Shown here: positions 1 to 8,957 of the stretch, piece by piece | Layout of the letters: each line of letters begins with the position of its first letter | Position numbering within the stretch: position 1 is the first letter of the stretch | Notes under the pieces: generated by a model | Database searches by the model: none | What the model was told of the DNA's origin: nothing | The model's input: the letters and a program-made list of their open reading frames with translations, nothing else | Position numbers and translations under genes: made by a program | Source: Myxococcota bacterium | GTDB lineage: Bacteria; Myxococcota_A; UBA796; JAJRTE01 | NCBI GenBank assembly: GCA_024278455.1 | Contig: JAJRTE010000017.1 | Coordinates: forward strand, 1 to 49,147 | Length of the DNA stretch: 49,147 nucleotides | Reading direction: 5' to 3'

Positions 1-1596
1 CAGACAATTGACCTAGCAAACGTCTTGAGCACCTCTTGTGGGGCGGTGGATTTCCGGCTGCTGCGGGAGTGCCAGGATGCGGGCTCGCGGGAGGCGTGGC
101 TCGAGGCCCTTTCTCGCCCGCGGATACACGGGCTACTGGCGCTGCACGAGGCCCTCGAAGAGGTCGAGACCGATTTCCGGCTGCTGGCGTCCTCCCTGTC
201 CGCACGGCTGGGTGGCACGGGGTATGCCGGCTACACCGCCGTGCACCTTTGCCTGGATGAGACAGCGAGGCGGTTGAACCGTCGGAATCCGCGCCATCCG
301 TGGATCATTGTCGATTGGGATGCCTGGCAGGCCCCGGGCTCCCGGTCGGATTCCGGGCGCGCGTTGACATCGGACGAAGGCCGGGAGCTGCTCGACAGGA
401 TCCTCCACGACGCGCGGGGAGTCGAGCATGTCGTGGTCTCGAAGACCCCGATGGCCGAGCGGCGGGCCGGGGTTGAGGGCGGGTCGTCCCAGCAGCGGGA
501 GTCGTCCGTCACGGAGACCTTGTCCGGAGCCGGGAGGACCGCGGCAGCGACGCCGGCGGTGGGGGAGGCGGAGGGCGGCGACACCGCTTCCGGGCGTGTG
601 ACGCTGGACCGAACGCGGCTGTCCACCCCTTACACGCCTCCTGGGAGCAGTCTGGAGCGGGAACTGGTCTCCCTGTGGGAGGCGTTCTTCCGGGTGGACG
701 GCGTGGGCGTGCGCGACGACTTCTTCGAGTTGGGCGGAGACTCGCTCAAGGCCATCACCTTGCTGTCCATGCTCGAGAGCCGTTTCGGTGTGTCTTTCCC
801 CTCGAGGGAGCTGTTTCGCGCACCGACCATCCAGCACATCGTGGCCCTGATCGAGAGTCGCGAGGCCGTGGGCAAGGGGTTCGACCCCTACGTCGTGTTC
901 AACGAAGGCGCACCGCTGCGGGTCCTCTGCTTTCCGCCCTACGTGTGCTATGGCCTGACCTATCATGCCCTGTCGGCCTTCCTGCCGGACGTGCAGATGA
1001 TAGGGTTCAACTACCAGCGCCGGGAGGACGTCCTCGACGGGTTCGTCCGGACGGCGCTCTCGCTGGAAGCCAGCCATCCGTTCGTGGTGTTCGGGTTTTC
1101 CGCCGGGGGCCGCATCGGCTACGACGTCGTCCGGCGGCTCGAGCAGCGGGGCCGCCAGGTGTCGGACCTCGTGCTGCTGGACGCCTTCTCCCGGTGGAAA
1201 ACGCTCGACGCCTTCGACCTCGAGATCGAAACCGCCCGGGCGAAGAAGCTGCTCGCGGGCTTCGACTTTCTTTTCGCTGGCGACGAAGCGCTGAAGGCGC
1301 GTGCGGTCGAGGACCTCCTCGAGTACAGTCGGCTGGTGCACGCGGTGGAGGTTCGGGAGCCGGTGGGGGCGAACATCCACCTGGTGCGGTCCATCGGGCA
1401 GAGCGAGACGGCGGACAACCGGGACTGGGTAGCGTTTACCAGGGACAACGGCTGGCAGCCATTCACCTCGAGCCGGTACCGGGAGTACCAGGGATTCGGG
1501 GAACACATGGACATGTTGTTTCCACCCCACCTCGAGGCCAACGCAAACGTCTTGCAGATGGTGTTCAAGGACATTGCAGAATCGATCCTGGCGTAA
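1..1596 (+). CDS. Polyketide/non-ribosomal peptide synthase, C-terminal part (KR remnant - carrier protein - thioesterase), 5' end outside window
   Basis: The frame is open from the first base, so the gene starts upstream; the TTG at 25 is only the first possible start inside the window. The N-terminal part resembles the end of a PKS ketoreductase domain: an S-S-L-S segment, LGGTGYAGYTA, and VDWDAW. The usual YxxxN pair reads Y-T-A-V-H, so the Asn is replaced and activity is uncertain. After a low-complexity linker comes a carrier domain with FFELGGDSLKA; its phosphopantetheine Ser codon is at 742-744. A type I thioesterase follows, with nucleophile motif GFSAGG (Ser codon at 1099-1101), LLDAF around the Asp, and GEHMDM for the His. 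The order KR-carrier-TE marks a terminal module that releases the product. It overlaps the downstream exporter gene by 23 bp, so product export is likely coupled. The product cannot be predicted from this fragment. Confidence 0.88.
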   Translation, partial: QTIDLANVLSTSCGAVDFRLLRECQDAGSREAWLEALSRPRIHGLLALHEALEEVETDFRLLASSLSARLGGTGYAGYTAVHLCLDETARRLNRRNPRHPWIIVDWDAWQAPGSRSDSGRALTSDEGRELLDRILHDARGVEHVVVSKTPMAERRAGVEGGSSQQRESSVTETLSGAGRTAAATPAVGEAEGGDTASGRVTLDRTRLSTPYTPPGSSLERELVSLWEAFFRVDGVGVRDDFFELGGDSLKAITLLSMLESRFGVSFPSRELFRAPTIQHIVALIESREAVGKGFDPYVVFNEGAPLRVLCFPPYVCYGLTYHALSAFLPDVQMIGFNYQRREDVLDGFVRTALSLEASHPFVVFGFSAGGRIGYDVVRRLEQRGRQVSDLVLLDAFSRWKTLDAFDLEIETARAKKLLAGFDFLFAGDEALKARAVEDLLEYSRLVHAVEVREPVGANIHLVRSIGQSETADNRDWVAFTRDNGWQPFTSSRYREYQGFGEHMDMLFPPHLEANANVLQMVFKDIAESILA

Positions 1597-2863
1597 GAAC
1601 ATCGCACTGCTGCTCTCGGGGCAGTTCGTCTCCATGGTGGGCTCCAGCGTCTACTGGGTGGCCATCATGCTGCTGCTCAAGGAGTTGACCGGCTCGGGTG
1701 CGGTCATGGGGACGGTGGAGATGCTGGCCTTGCTGCCGGCTTTCCTGCTCGGGCCGCTGGCCGGGACCGTGGTGGACAGCCTCGATCGGCGGCGGATCAT
1801 CGTGGCCGCGGACGCCGTGTGCGGTGTGGCCATGGTGCTCCTTGCGCTTCCCGGGTTGGCGCGGTTCGCCGGACCCGAACCGTGGCGAGTCGCGGGGGTT
1901 GCCGTCGATGTCTCGAGCCTGGAGATCGAGGTGTGGATGGTGATCACGGCGACCCTGTGCGTGTCCGTGGCCTACGCCCTGTTTCGCCCTGCGGTGGATG
2001 CGTCGGTACCGGACATGGTGCCAGCGAGCAAGCTCAAGCGGATCAACGCGTTGTTCCAGTCGAATTTCTACCTCACCTACCTCATCGGCACCTCGATGGC
2101 AGGGGTGTTGTACGGCGTGGCCGGCGCCGCGTTCCTGATCCTGGCCAACGGGATTTCCTACCTGGTGTCGGCTGGTCTCGAGCTGTTCCTGTGGATTCCG
2201 CGCCATCACGAGCCTGGCGGAGCGGCCGGGGCTCGAGCCTGGATATCCCGAACCGGGGAGGGGTTGTCCTATGTCTGGGCCCATCGGGGACTGAGGGGGA
2301 TGATCCTCTCTTTCATGTGTACCAACGCCCTGTTCCCCCCCATGGTGCTGTCCCTGCCCTTCTTCGTGGAGGACGACCTGGGACTTCCGCCGAGCTACTT
2401 CGGCTTCGTGCTTGCCGCCTACCTCCTGGGCGGCATCGTGGGATTCCTGGGTTTCGGCATGCTGAAGCTCACGGGCAAGCAGAATGCGGTGGTGTTCCAC
2501 GGGACCTTCTTCGCTTGCGGATTCCTGGTCGCCACTGTTGCGTTCACCTCCTGGGTACCGGGCATCTTCGTGCTGTTCGCCCTTGTGTCGGTCAACGTGG
2601 CCATCATCAACCTGATGGCCCAGACCATCGTGCAGACCGTGGTCCCGTCGGCCATGCGAGGGCGGGTGTTCGGCACGATGAACGCCGTGACCACCGGCCT
2701 CATGCCGGTCTCCTACGCCCTGTCCGGCCTGCTGCTCGACGCGATAGACCAGGACGCGCGGTTGATTTTCCTGGGCGTCGCAGCCTTCTGTCTCGTTATC
2801 GCATGCTACCTTGTCGCCGACCGCCCGGTCCGTGACCTGGTGACGACCTGGTCGGCGCGGTAG
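1574..2863 (+). CDS. MFS transporter, EntS/MFS_3-like exporter
   Basis: This 429-residue integral membrane protein has about twelve hydrophobic segments. It carries the MFS loop signature after the second segment (GPLAGTVVDSLDRRR) and ends TAG. Best guess is a drug or siderophore-type exporter of the EntS/MFS_3 group. The start is a TTG that overlaps the end of the synthase gene by 23 bp; the first ATG (1634) would remove part of the first membrane helix, so I keep TTG. Translational coupling to a KR-carrier-TE synthase suggests that it exports the synthase product or confers self-resistance (inference). It converges with the beta-helix gene, with only 16 bp between the two stop codons. Confidence 0.88.
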   Translation: MQNRSWRKNIALLLSGQFVSMVGSSVYWVAIMLLLKELTGSGAVMGTVEMLALLPAFLLGPLAGTVVDSLDRRRIIVAADAVCGVAMVLLALPGLARFAGPEPWRVAGVAVDVSSLEIEVWMVITATLCVSVAYALFRPAVDASVPDMVPASKLKRINALFQSNFYLTYLIGTSMAGVLYGVAGAAFLILANGISYLVSAGLELFLWIPRHHEPGGAAGARAWISRTGEGLSYVWAHRGLRGMILSFMCTNALFPPMVLSLPFFVEDDLGLPPSYFGFVLAAYLLGGIVGFLGFGMLKLTGKQNAVVFHGTFFACGFLVATVAFTSWVPGIFVLFALVSVNVAIINLMAQTIVQTVVPSAMRGRVFGTMNAVTTGLMPVSYALSGLLLDAIDQDARLIFLGVAAFCLVIACYLVADRPVRDLVTTWSAR

Positions 2864-2879
2864 GAGAGGCTGGAGTTGC

Positions 2880-4895
2880 TCAGTGAACGCTCGCGTTCTG
2901 GTCGTCGGCGTCGAAGTCGGCCGGGTCGAAACCGGTCGGCGCGTCCTGGAGTGTCCCCGGCCAGAACCAGTTCGGGTAGCCATCCGCGTCCAGGTCCCAA
3001 TCGTCCGCCGACGGGCCTCCGAACGCCCCGACATCCGAAGGCGAGCGGTCGGGGTCGAAGATGGCCGGGTCGCCATGGTTGACCAGCGGTGAGGTCAGGG
3101 CCAGGTGAAAGTTGGTCGGGTATGCGTGGGAATCATAGTCGAGGAAACCGGGTTCCGAGGTGTAGTTGGTATCGCCGAGGGTGAGCCCGGCATAGTTGCC
3201 CTGGCCTGGGGCCGGGTAGAGATCACAGTAGGTCAGCGTCGGGTTGCTGTATGCGTCCGTAGACAGGTTGTAGCCGCTGTTGTAGGCGATGATGACGTTG
3301 CGAAAAGTCGTGCCGTCGCTCGATTCGATCACGACCCCTCCATCCGTGGGGGCACGGTTGTTCGTGATGATGGTGTTCGTCAAGGTCGGGTCCACCTCAT
3401 ACAGAACATAGAGTCCGCCGGAATGATGGGTCTGAGCCCAGTTCCCCTCGATGACGACATTCGTGAGAACAGCGGCCGAAATGGAAGCCTCGATACCGCC
3501 GCCGTAGTACCTGGCCGTGTTCCACGCAACCCAGACGTTGGTGAGGATCTCCTTTGTGCCCTCGAGAGCCATTCCACCTCCCCAGTAGCTCGAGTTCGCG
3601 GAGAAGATGACGTTGGTGAGAACGGGTGTCGAACCCCCGTTCACGAACATCCCGCCACCTCGGCCTGTCGAACTGTTTCCAGAGAAGAGGGCGTCGGTGA
3701 TGACAGGGCTCGAGTAGGTGTTGATGAGCATTCCTCCTGCCTCTCCGATCGAGGAGTTGCCGGAGAAGATGACATGGGTCAGCGTCGGGTCCGACCACGT
3801 CAGGTACATGGCGCCGCCGTACCCCATGGCAAAGTGCTGGCCCTCTTGAGCCCTGTTCCCGGCGAAGACGACGTTGGTCAGGACCGGGCTCGAGGAGTCC
3901 ATGTACATTCCGCCGCCACAGGTGCCCGAGTTCTCGGATAGTGTGACGTTGGCGAAGGTCGGGCTCGAGGACTCGAGGTATGCCCCTCCGCCGTACTCCC
4001 AATCGCCGTTGGTGAGCGTGAACCCATCGAGTCTCGTGGCGAGGGTCTCCCCGTGGTCGAAACGGAAGACCGGTCCCTGGTGATCGGCGTCGATGATGGT
4101 ATTCTCCTGGAGTTGCGTGGAGATGAGGGTGACCTCCTTGCCCAGGAAGTCGAGATCGTATTCATGGTACGTGCCCGGGCCGACCCAGACGACCTGGCCC
4201 GGTTGAGCCGAGTTCAGGGCGTCCTGGATCGACTGGGTGGGAGATGCGACGGAGGGGTCGGGGCCGTCGGTACCGCCGCAGTCCTGGTCCCGGCCGTCCA
4301 TGCGGGATACTTCGTTGGCAAAAGGGTGAACAGCGGGGTCCGCGTCATCGCAGTCCCCTCGACTTCGTATGTAGCCGCGAGGAGGCTCACAGGTCCTCAT
4401 CCCACCGGCCTCGTCCCCGTAGCCATCCCCATCGTCGTCGGGAAACCAGACCTGGTCTGCTTCGTTGTCGATCAGTCCATCGCAATCGTCGTCGAGCCCG
4501 TTGCAGGTATCGAGGACACCGGGGTTGACGCTGGCGTCTGTATCGTTGCAGTCCATATCGTTGACAGCGTATCCGTCAGACGGGGGAGAGCAGCCCAGGT
4601 ACGGTCTGCCCCCCGACTCCCCGTACCCATCCCTATCGGCGTCCAGGTACCAGGGCAGGTTCGCACTTTCGTCCACCTCCCCGTTGCAGTCGTTGTCGTG
4701 GCCGTCGCATATCTCGGGCGCGCCGGGATAGGTCGAGGCATCGAGGTCATTGCAGTCGCCCTGGTCGGGAGAATAGCCATCGCCATCTCCGTCGATGGGT
4801 GGCGGGCATTCGGAACTCCCCATCAACGAGAGGTGAATGAGAACCATCACGAGAATGGCTCGAGGCAAATGCAGAGAATGGTTCGGTGACTTCAT
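2880..4895 (-). CDS. Secreted beta-helix protein with MopE-type calcium-binding repeats
   Basis: 671 residues. An N-terminal signal segment (about 1-27) ends LMGSSEC, which is not a clean lipobox. Residues about 30-215 hold three MopE-type metal-binding units, recognisable as DCNDxD, PGAPEICDG, DNDCNG and DDDCDG. Residues about 215-600 form a right-handed parallel beta-helix with repeated G-G-G-M and LTNVxFxxN turns, ending with the usual PLVNHGDP and DVGAFGGP motifs. The final 35 residues (DxDGYPxxFWPGT, then GFDPADFDADD) recur at the end of the larger paralogue at 43995-47180. AGGAGG lies 6 bp before the ATG. Such proteins are surface or matrix proteins in Deltaproteobacteria-like genomes; no enzymatic residues are evident. 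Function unknown. Confidence 0.9.
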   Translation of the reverse strand: MKSPNHSLHLPRAILVMVLIHLSLMGSSECPPPIDGDGDGYSPDQGDCNDLDASTYPGAPEICDGHDNDCNGEVDESANLPWYLDADRDGYGESGGRPYLGCSPPSDGYAVNDMDCNDTDASVNPGVLDTCNGLDDDCDGLIDNEADQVWFPDDDGDGYGDEAGGMRTCEPPRGYIRSRGDCDDADPAVHPFANEVSRMDGRDQDCGGTDGPDPSVASPTQSIQDALNSAQPGQVVWVGPGTYHEYDLDFLGKEVTLISTQLQENTIIDADHQGPVFRFDHGETLATRLDGFTLTNGDWEYGGGAYLESSSPTFANVTLSENSGTCGGGMYMDSSSPVLTNVVFAGNRAQEGQHFAMGYGGAMYLTWSDPTLTHVIFSGNSSIGEAGGMLINTYSSPVITDALFSGNSSTGRGGGMFVNGGSTPVLTNVIFSANSSYWGGGMALEGTKEILTNVWVAWNTARYYGGGIEASISAAVLTNVVIEGNWAQTHHSGGLYVLYEVDPTLTNTIITNNRAPTDGGVVIESSDGTTFRNVIIAYNSGYNLSTDAYSNPTLTYCDLYPAPGQGNYAGLTLGDTNYTSEPGFLDYDSHAYPTNFHLALTSPLVNHGDPAIFDPDRSPSDVGAFGGPSADDWDLDADGYPNWFWPGTLQDAPTGFDPADFDADDQNASVH

Positions 4896-4962
4896 ATTGC
4901 CTCCTTCTTCACGAGGTTGGGTGTATGCCAGGGGTTCGACCTTGTGATCGTGGCCAGGGATG

Positions 4963-4979
4963 CGTGTCTTCTCGACACG
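4963..4979. repeat. Short inverted repeat in the beta-helix gene leader
   Basis: CGTGTC-TTCTC-GACACG is a perfect 6-bp stem with a 5-nt loop. It lies between the predicted -10 box and the start of the beta-helix gene, so it could be an operator or a leader hairpin. Chance is possible at this G+C content. Confidence 0.35.
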
Positions 4980-4985
4980 GTAGAC

Positions 4986-5015
4986 AGTGTACCATCATCC
5001 CGTTTCATCCCACAA
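4986..5015 (-). promoter_or_regulatory. Possible sigma70 promoter for the beta-helix gene
   Basis: Reading the minus strand: TTGTGG, 18 bp, TACACT, about 90 bp ahead of the ATG at 4895. The -35 box is only half matched. Confidence 0.4.
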
Positions 5016-5280
5016 GGAGCACGCATGGACCGCACCTGGAGACATACGACCAGCCGAACGGACCCGGCGCTGTGCGCCACCCGCTGGTCGACTGGCGCAC
5101 TTCGGACACGTGCTGTCCGGACTTGCCCAGGATGATGGGCTTATGATGAGAGCACTATCAGGCTGGCATCAGTGCAATGCAGCACCTTCTGCACAAGGGG
5201 GCCTCATGACACGCCTGGGTTTGATGTGGGGGGGCACGATTTCCCGCATTTCAGGGTTCCGGGACGGGGATGTCCAGCGG

Positions 5281-5314
5281 GAACGGCCGTCGTCGATACC
5301 GGGGAGCCGTTCCA
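5281..5314 (-). terminator. 8-bp inverted repeat downstream of hpf
   Basis: GGAACGGC and GCCGTTCC form a perfect stem with an 18-nt spacer, starting 26 bp past the hpf stop. No U-tract follows on the minus strand, so it would be a weak or factor-assisted terminator, or a 3' stabilising hairpin. Confidence 0.35.
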
Positions 5315-5340
5315 AACCGGAGGGAGAACGAGAGGCTGCG

Positions 5341-5742
5341 TCAGAGGACGGCGTCGTCGAAGTGGTACACCACCTCCTCGGCGGAGCCCCCGAGCGCTTC
5401 GTGGTCGATCTCGAGCTGGGAAGGGCTGACACCCTGGCGTTCCGCCTGGGCCCGCTTCTCCTTGTACTGTCGCAGCTCGCGGCTTATCTTCTCGGCAACC
5501 AGGTCCACGGCGGCGTAAGGGTTGGCATCTTGCGCGGTGGCCACGAGCGTCTTGCCGCGAGGCACGAACACGGTGACCTTGCACACCTTTTCGCGACCCT
5601 TGGCGTCCCGGGAGAACTCGATGTCGATGTTGGCTGTCCTCCTCCTGTATATGTTGGCCAGGGACTCCCCGATGTGGCGCTCTGCATAGGCGCGGAGAGA
5701 CTCGCCGATGTCCAACTGCCGGGCGTGAATCTTCATTTCCAT
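5341..5742 (-). CDS. hpf: Ribosome hibernation promoting factor (HPF/RaiA, sigma54 modulation family)
   Basis: The 133-residue protein opens MEMKIHARQLDIGESLRAY and follows the beta-alpha-beta-beta-beta-alpha pattern of the HPF/YfiA fold, with NIDIEFSRD, VFVPRGKTLVA and the helix DANPYAAVDLVAEKI. The family binds the 30S decoding centre in stationary phase and blocks or dimerises ribosomes. A short acidic tail (about residues 105-133) follows the domain; it is shorter than the dimerisation domain of long HPF. The frame is open further upstream, but AAGGAG sits 9 bp before this ATG and family similarity begins here. It stands alone, without the rpoN or PTS genes that often flank hpf in Proteobacteria. 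Confidence 0.92.
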   Translation of the reverse strand: MEMKIHARQLDIGESLRAYAERHIGESLANIYRRRTANIDIEFSRDAKGREKVCKVTVFVPRGKTLVATAQDANPYAAVDLVAEKISRELRQYKEKRAQAERQGVSPSQLEIDHEALGGSAEEVVYHFDDAVL

Positions 5743-6394
5743 GCGATTCGGCTCCTTCGATCGAAACCGGCCAGGGGACCGGGCCGCTCTCGTTGTCGTC
5801 GAGGCGCAACATGCGCGCCACCGACACACCCATGGACTCGAACGCGATTCGGCTGGTTGCGGGTAGACGGAGGGAGAAAGCATCGACAGGAGGGATCGAC
5901 GACGCAGGGCAGGGGGTGCCAGTTCGACCCGGGTGCAACCCGGGAGGCCGGACAGCAGGCTGGCAACAAGACGCGAGTCCCCTTATCGCGTTCGACCGGT
6001 AGAGGCTACGGCACGGTTGTCCCGGAACCCCTCGCGCGGCTCGCCGTCGTTTTCTCGAGGGGGCCTCCTCGAGAACCGGCGATAACCACCTCTCTATTAC
6101 AGCATCCGTGGATCGCTTGGACAAGTCAATGGTTTTCGAACAAACACCTGTTCCATTCGTGCCCGTTTCCCTCTTGCGCACCTCGAGAACGCTGAGGGGC
6201 GGCGCGGGTGAGCCGTGGGAAGACAGCCGCACCGCTGCGTTGCAAGGGGCGTCCAGGGACGTCTCCCTGTTGACCCCGCGGGACAGCAGGCGTATCGTGT
6301 CGTATCGACGGCGCCACCGCATGTCTGTCCGCTGCGACGATGTTTCGCCGGGCGGTCGCCGGAAGTGGAGCCAGCAACTCGAGAAGGACCAGAC
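5743..6394. other. Intergenic region between hpf and the GNAT-like gene
   Basis: About 650 bp separating two divergent genes, presumably holding both promoters. No conserved coding signature and no tRNA-like cloverleaf was found. Four CTCGAG palindromes fall here, showing that their enrichment is not a coding effect alone. Confidence 0.55.
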
Positions 6395-7570
6395 ATGTCT
6401 CTTGGATGGCAACTCGTGGAGGTGAAGACAAGGGGGGACCGCCGTGCCTTCCTCGAGCTTCCAGGGTCGATCTACCGCAACGATCCCAACTGGATCCCGC
6501 ACCTGGAACAGGATGTGGAGAACGTTTTCGACCGGAGGAAGAATGCCGCTTTTCGGCACGGGGACGCCGTGCGATGGATCCTGCGCGACGAAAAAGGTAC
6601 GGTGGTCGGGCGGGTAGCGGCTTTCGTCGACGAGCGCACCGCCGACAAGTATCCACAGCGTTCCGGCGGCCTGGGGTTCTTCGAATGCATCGACGACCAG
6701 GGCGCAGCGAATCTGCTTTTCGACGCCTGCAAGGCCTGGCTCGAAGCCCGCGGGATGGAGGCCATGAACGGCCCCATCAACTTTGGCGAGCGCGTTGCCT
6801 TCTGGGGGTTGCTGGTCGACAACTTCACGAGCCCCCCAACCTACCAGCTCAACTACAATCCCCCGTACTACAGGGGCCTGTTCGAACGATACGGGTTCCA
6901 GGTCTACTACTACCAGTACGTGTACCGAAAGGCGCTCCGGGGGCGAGCCCCCGAGGTGTTCGACAAAAAGAGCGAAGCCCTCCGCCAGGACCCGCGATTC
7001 GCCGTCCGCTCCGTGCGCGGCATGTCCCACCGCACGATCGCCGATCACTTCCGAATCGTCTTCAACGCCGCCTGGGCGCGTCGCGAGGGCACCAAGCCCC
7101 TGGATTTTCCCCGGGCGTACCGTATCATCAAGTCGCTCGCTCCGATATCCGATCCGGACATCGCCATGTTTGCCTACTACGATCGCAAACCGATAGGCTG
7201 CTACTTCAACATCCCGGAGCCCAACGGGATATTCAGGTACGTACACGGAAACCTCGACCTGGCCGGAAAACTGAAGTTCCTGTGGCACAAGTGGAGACGT
7301 AGCTCGAGGACCATGTACGGGCTCGTGTTCGGGGTGGTGCCGGAGTGGCAGGGCAAAGGCGTCGAAGGAGCGATGATCAAGTTCGTCGAGACCGACATCC
7401 TTCCCCTGCGGCGATACGACGATCTCATCATGCTGTGGGTCGGAGACTTCAATCCGAAGATGATCAAGACCTGCGAGCGATTGGGCGCGACACGCCACCG
7501 CACCCTGGCCACCTACCGGATCATCTTCGATCCGGATGTGCCCTTCCACCGTGCCGCGATCGAGGCGTGA
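6395..7570 (+). CDS. GNAT-superfamily-like acyltransferase, large form
   Basis: 391 residues. The C-terminal half has the acetyl-CoA loop pattern of GNAT proteins, VVPEWQGKGVEGAMI (compare Q/RxxGxG/A), followed by a helix and the typical WVGDFNPKMIKTCERLGA, where old and new lineages of this fold place the N-x-x-x-x-x-x-x-x-G-A segment. The N-terminal half (FLELPGSIYRNDPNW, GPINFGERVAFWG) matches a family of large uncharacterised GNAT-like proteins common in Bacteroidetes and Deltaproteobacteria. The substrate is unknown. The frame is open upstream, but AGAAGGA precedes this ATG by 7-8 bp and similarity starts here. It ends 10 bp from the convergent flavin reductase gene. Confidence 0.85.
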   Translation: MSLGWQLVEVKTRGDRRAFLELPGSIYRNDPNWIPHLEQDVENVFDRRKNAAFRHGDAVRWILRDEKGTVVGRVAAFVDERTADKYPQRSGGLGFFECIDDQGAANLLFDACKAWLEARGMEAMNGPINFGERVAFWGLLVDNFTSPPTYQLNYNPPYYRGLFERYGFQVYYYQYVYRKALRGRAPEVFDKKSEALRQDPRFAVRSVRGMSHRTIADHFRIVFNAAWARREGTKPLDFPRAYRIIKSLAPISDPDIAMFAYYDRKPIGCYFNIPEPNGIFRYVHGNLDLAGKLKFLWHKWRRSSRTMYGLVFGVVPEWQGKGVEGAMIKFVETDILPLRRYDDLIMLWVGDFNPKMIKTCERLGATRHRTLATYRIIFDPDVPFHRAAIEA

Positions 7571-7580
7571 CCTTATCAGC

Positions 7581-8702
7581 TCATGCCGGTGGCGCTGCCG
7601 GGGCTCGGTCGCGTTCCACGCAGCGCACCCCTTCACCCCTGCGTGCCGGTCCGAAGCAGCCGAGGCAGGAAATGCAGTCTGCCTTTCGGCGATCTCCGCG
7701 CTGCCATCGTGCCGGGAGATCGGGTTCCCGGATCAGCGGGCGGCAGAGGGAGGCGTGGTCTGCCAGGCCGGATGTGACGATCTCCTCGATCACATCGAGA
7801 GACCGGAGGCCCCCGACCAGCATCAGGGGAAGGTCCGGGACCGCGTCCCGCAAGGCCTCGAGCTGTGGCCGGAAGTAGGCCTCGTCGGCCCGGGTCAGGA
7901 TGTTGGGACGGGCCGCGCCCAGCTTCCCGGAACCCGGTGTTCCTCCCGAGACCTCGATCGCATCGATGCCTCGACCAGCCAGTGCTCGCGCCAGGTGGAT
8001 CGCATCCTTCTCGGTCGTGGAACCCTCGAGGAAGTCGTGGACATTGAGCTTGATCATCACCGGGAAGTCCTTCCCGACAGCCGCCCGTACCGCTTCGTAC
8101 ACCTCGATGCCGAAACGCGCCCTGTTCTCCAGTGACCCACCGTAGCGATCCGCGCGCCGGTTGCGCGACGGGGAGAGAAACTGCGCCAGCAGGTAGCCAT
8201 GCGCGCCGTGGAGCTGGACGCCGTCGAATCCCGCAGCCTGTGCTCGAGCGGCTGCTGCAGCGAACGCTTCGGCGATGGCCGCGATCTCCTCGAGGCCGAG
8301 GGCTCGAGGCAGTTCGGTGTAACCCGGGCTCATGACCGCGCTGGGCGCCACGGGGCGTTGTCCGGCAACGTCTCGAGTCGTCTGCCCGCCGCAGTGGACG
8401 ATTTGGGCAGCGATTCTGCTCCCGGCACCATGGACCGCGGAGACAAGCTGCCTGAGCCCCGGGACCAGGTGGTCCCCGTAGATCCCGATCTGCCCCGCGT
8501 GCTGCTTGCCCTCGCGGGCGACGTACATGTAGCTCGAGATGATCAGTCCGACGCCGCCGGCGGCGAGACGCCGGTAGAACGTCAAGAGGCGGTCACCGCT
8601 GGAGCCGTCAGGCTCGGCCAGACCCTCCCACGTGGCCGAACGGACGAGACGGTTCTTCACGCGGAGACGACCAATCGTCGTCGGCTCGAATAGTGTTCGC
8701 AT
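7581..8702 (-). CDS. NADH:flavin oxidoreductase, Old Yellow Enzyme family, single domain
   Basis: The 373-residue protein is an FMN-binding TIM barrel. It begins MRTLFEPTTIGRLRVKNR, the standard OYE opening, and has the substrate/FMN pocket motifs HGAHGYLLAQFLSP, RYGGSLENRARF and LVGGLRS. Near the C-terminus it has four cysteines spaced C-x2-C-x2-C-x11-C (CISCLGCF, then VRC). They resemble the [4Fe-4S] site of 2,4-dienoyl-CoA reductase-type enzymes, but the FAD/NAD(P)H domain that normally follows is absent. It probably reduces activated C=C bonds (enones, enoates) with NAD(P)H supplied directly or by a partner. AAGGGAG lies 5 bp before the ATG, and a strong promoter sits 46 bp upstream. Confidence 0.92.
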   Translation of the reverse strand: MRTLFEPTTIGRLRVKNRLVRSATWEGLAEPDGSSGDRLLTFYRRLAAGGVGLIISSYMYVAREGKQHAGQIGIYGDHLVPGLRQLVSAVHGAGSRIAAQIVHCGGQTTRDVAGQRPVAPSAVMSPGYTELPRALGLEEIAAIAEAFAAAAARAQAAGFDGVQLHGAHGYLLAQFLSPSRNRRADRYGGSLENRARFGIEVYEAVRAAVGKDFPVMIKLNVHDFLEGSTTEKDAIHLARALAGRGIDAIEVSGGTPGSGKLGAARPNILTRADEAYFRPQLEALRDAVPDLPLMLVGGLRSLDVIEEIVTSGLADHASLCRPLIREPDLPARWQRGDRRKADCISCLGCFGPARRGEGVRCVERDRAPAAPPA

Positions 8703-8747
8703 GGTTGCTCCCTTGCTGTGAGTCTGGTGCACGGGTGTGTCCGGGAG

Positions 8748-8776
8748 ATTGTAGGCGCAGCCCAACGTTTGGTCAA
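8748..8776 (-). promoter_or_regulatory. Sigma70 promoter of the flavin reductase gene
   Basis: The minus strand reads TTGACC, exactly 17 bp, then TACAAT, with the -10 box 46 bp ahead of the ATG at 8702. This is the best sigma70 match I found in the window. Confidence 0.72.
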
Positions 8777-8957
8777 TGGGTGCCGAGGATGTGCTACGAT
8801 AGATGCTGCTCATGAGGACGAATGTACACTGCCACGTGGCGCACCGTGCCGGCTGACTCGATCCCCCGGGGTTCGGCGGCGATTGTGCGTCGTGTGGCTT
8901 CGCCCGATCCGGTACCGGATCGCGCCCGCGGCGTTTCACACGAAGGAGGAGCGAGCG

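Larger units (their letters stand above)
4896..5340. other. Intergenic region between the beta-helix gene and hpf
   Basis: No credible gene on either strand. It holds the likely promoter and a 6-bp hairpin ahead of the minus-strand beta-helix gene, and an 8-bp inverted repeat just past the end of hpf. Open frames crossing it lack any family signature. Confidence 0.6.

Noticed and set aside
2883..4889. Plus-strand frames opposite the beta-helix gene, rich in Val/Gly/Arg
   Set aside because: They mirror the repeated codons of the beta-helix and MopE repeats and have no signal peptide or domain pattern.
5204..7636. A long open frame on the minus strand across hpf and antisense to the GNAT-like gene
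   Set aside because: It has no family signature beyond overlap with real genes, and high G+C makes long antisense frames common. The GNAT-like and hpf products are clearly recognisable instead.
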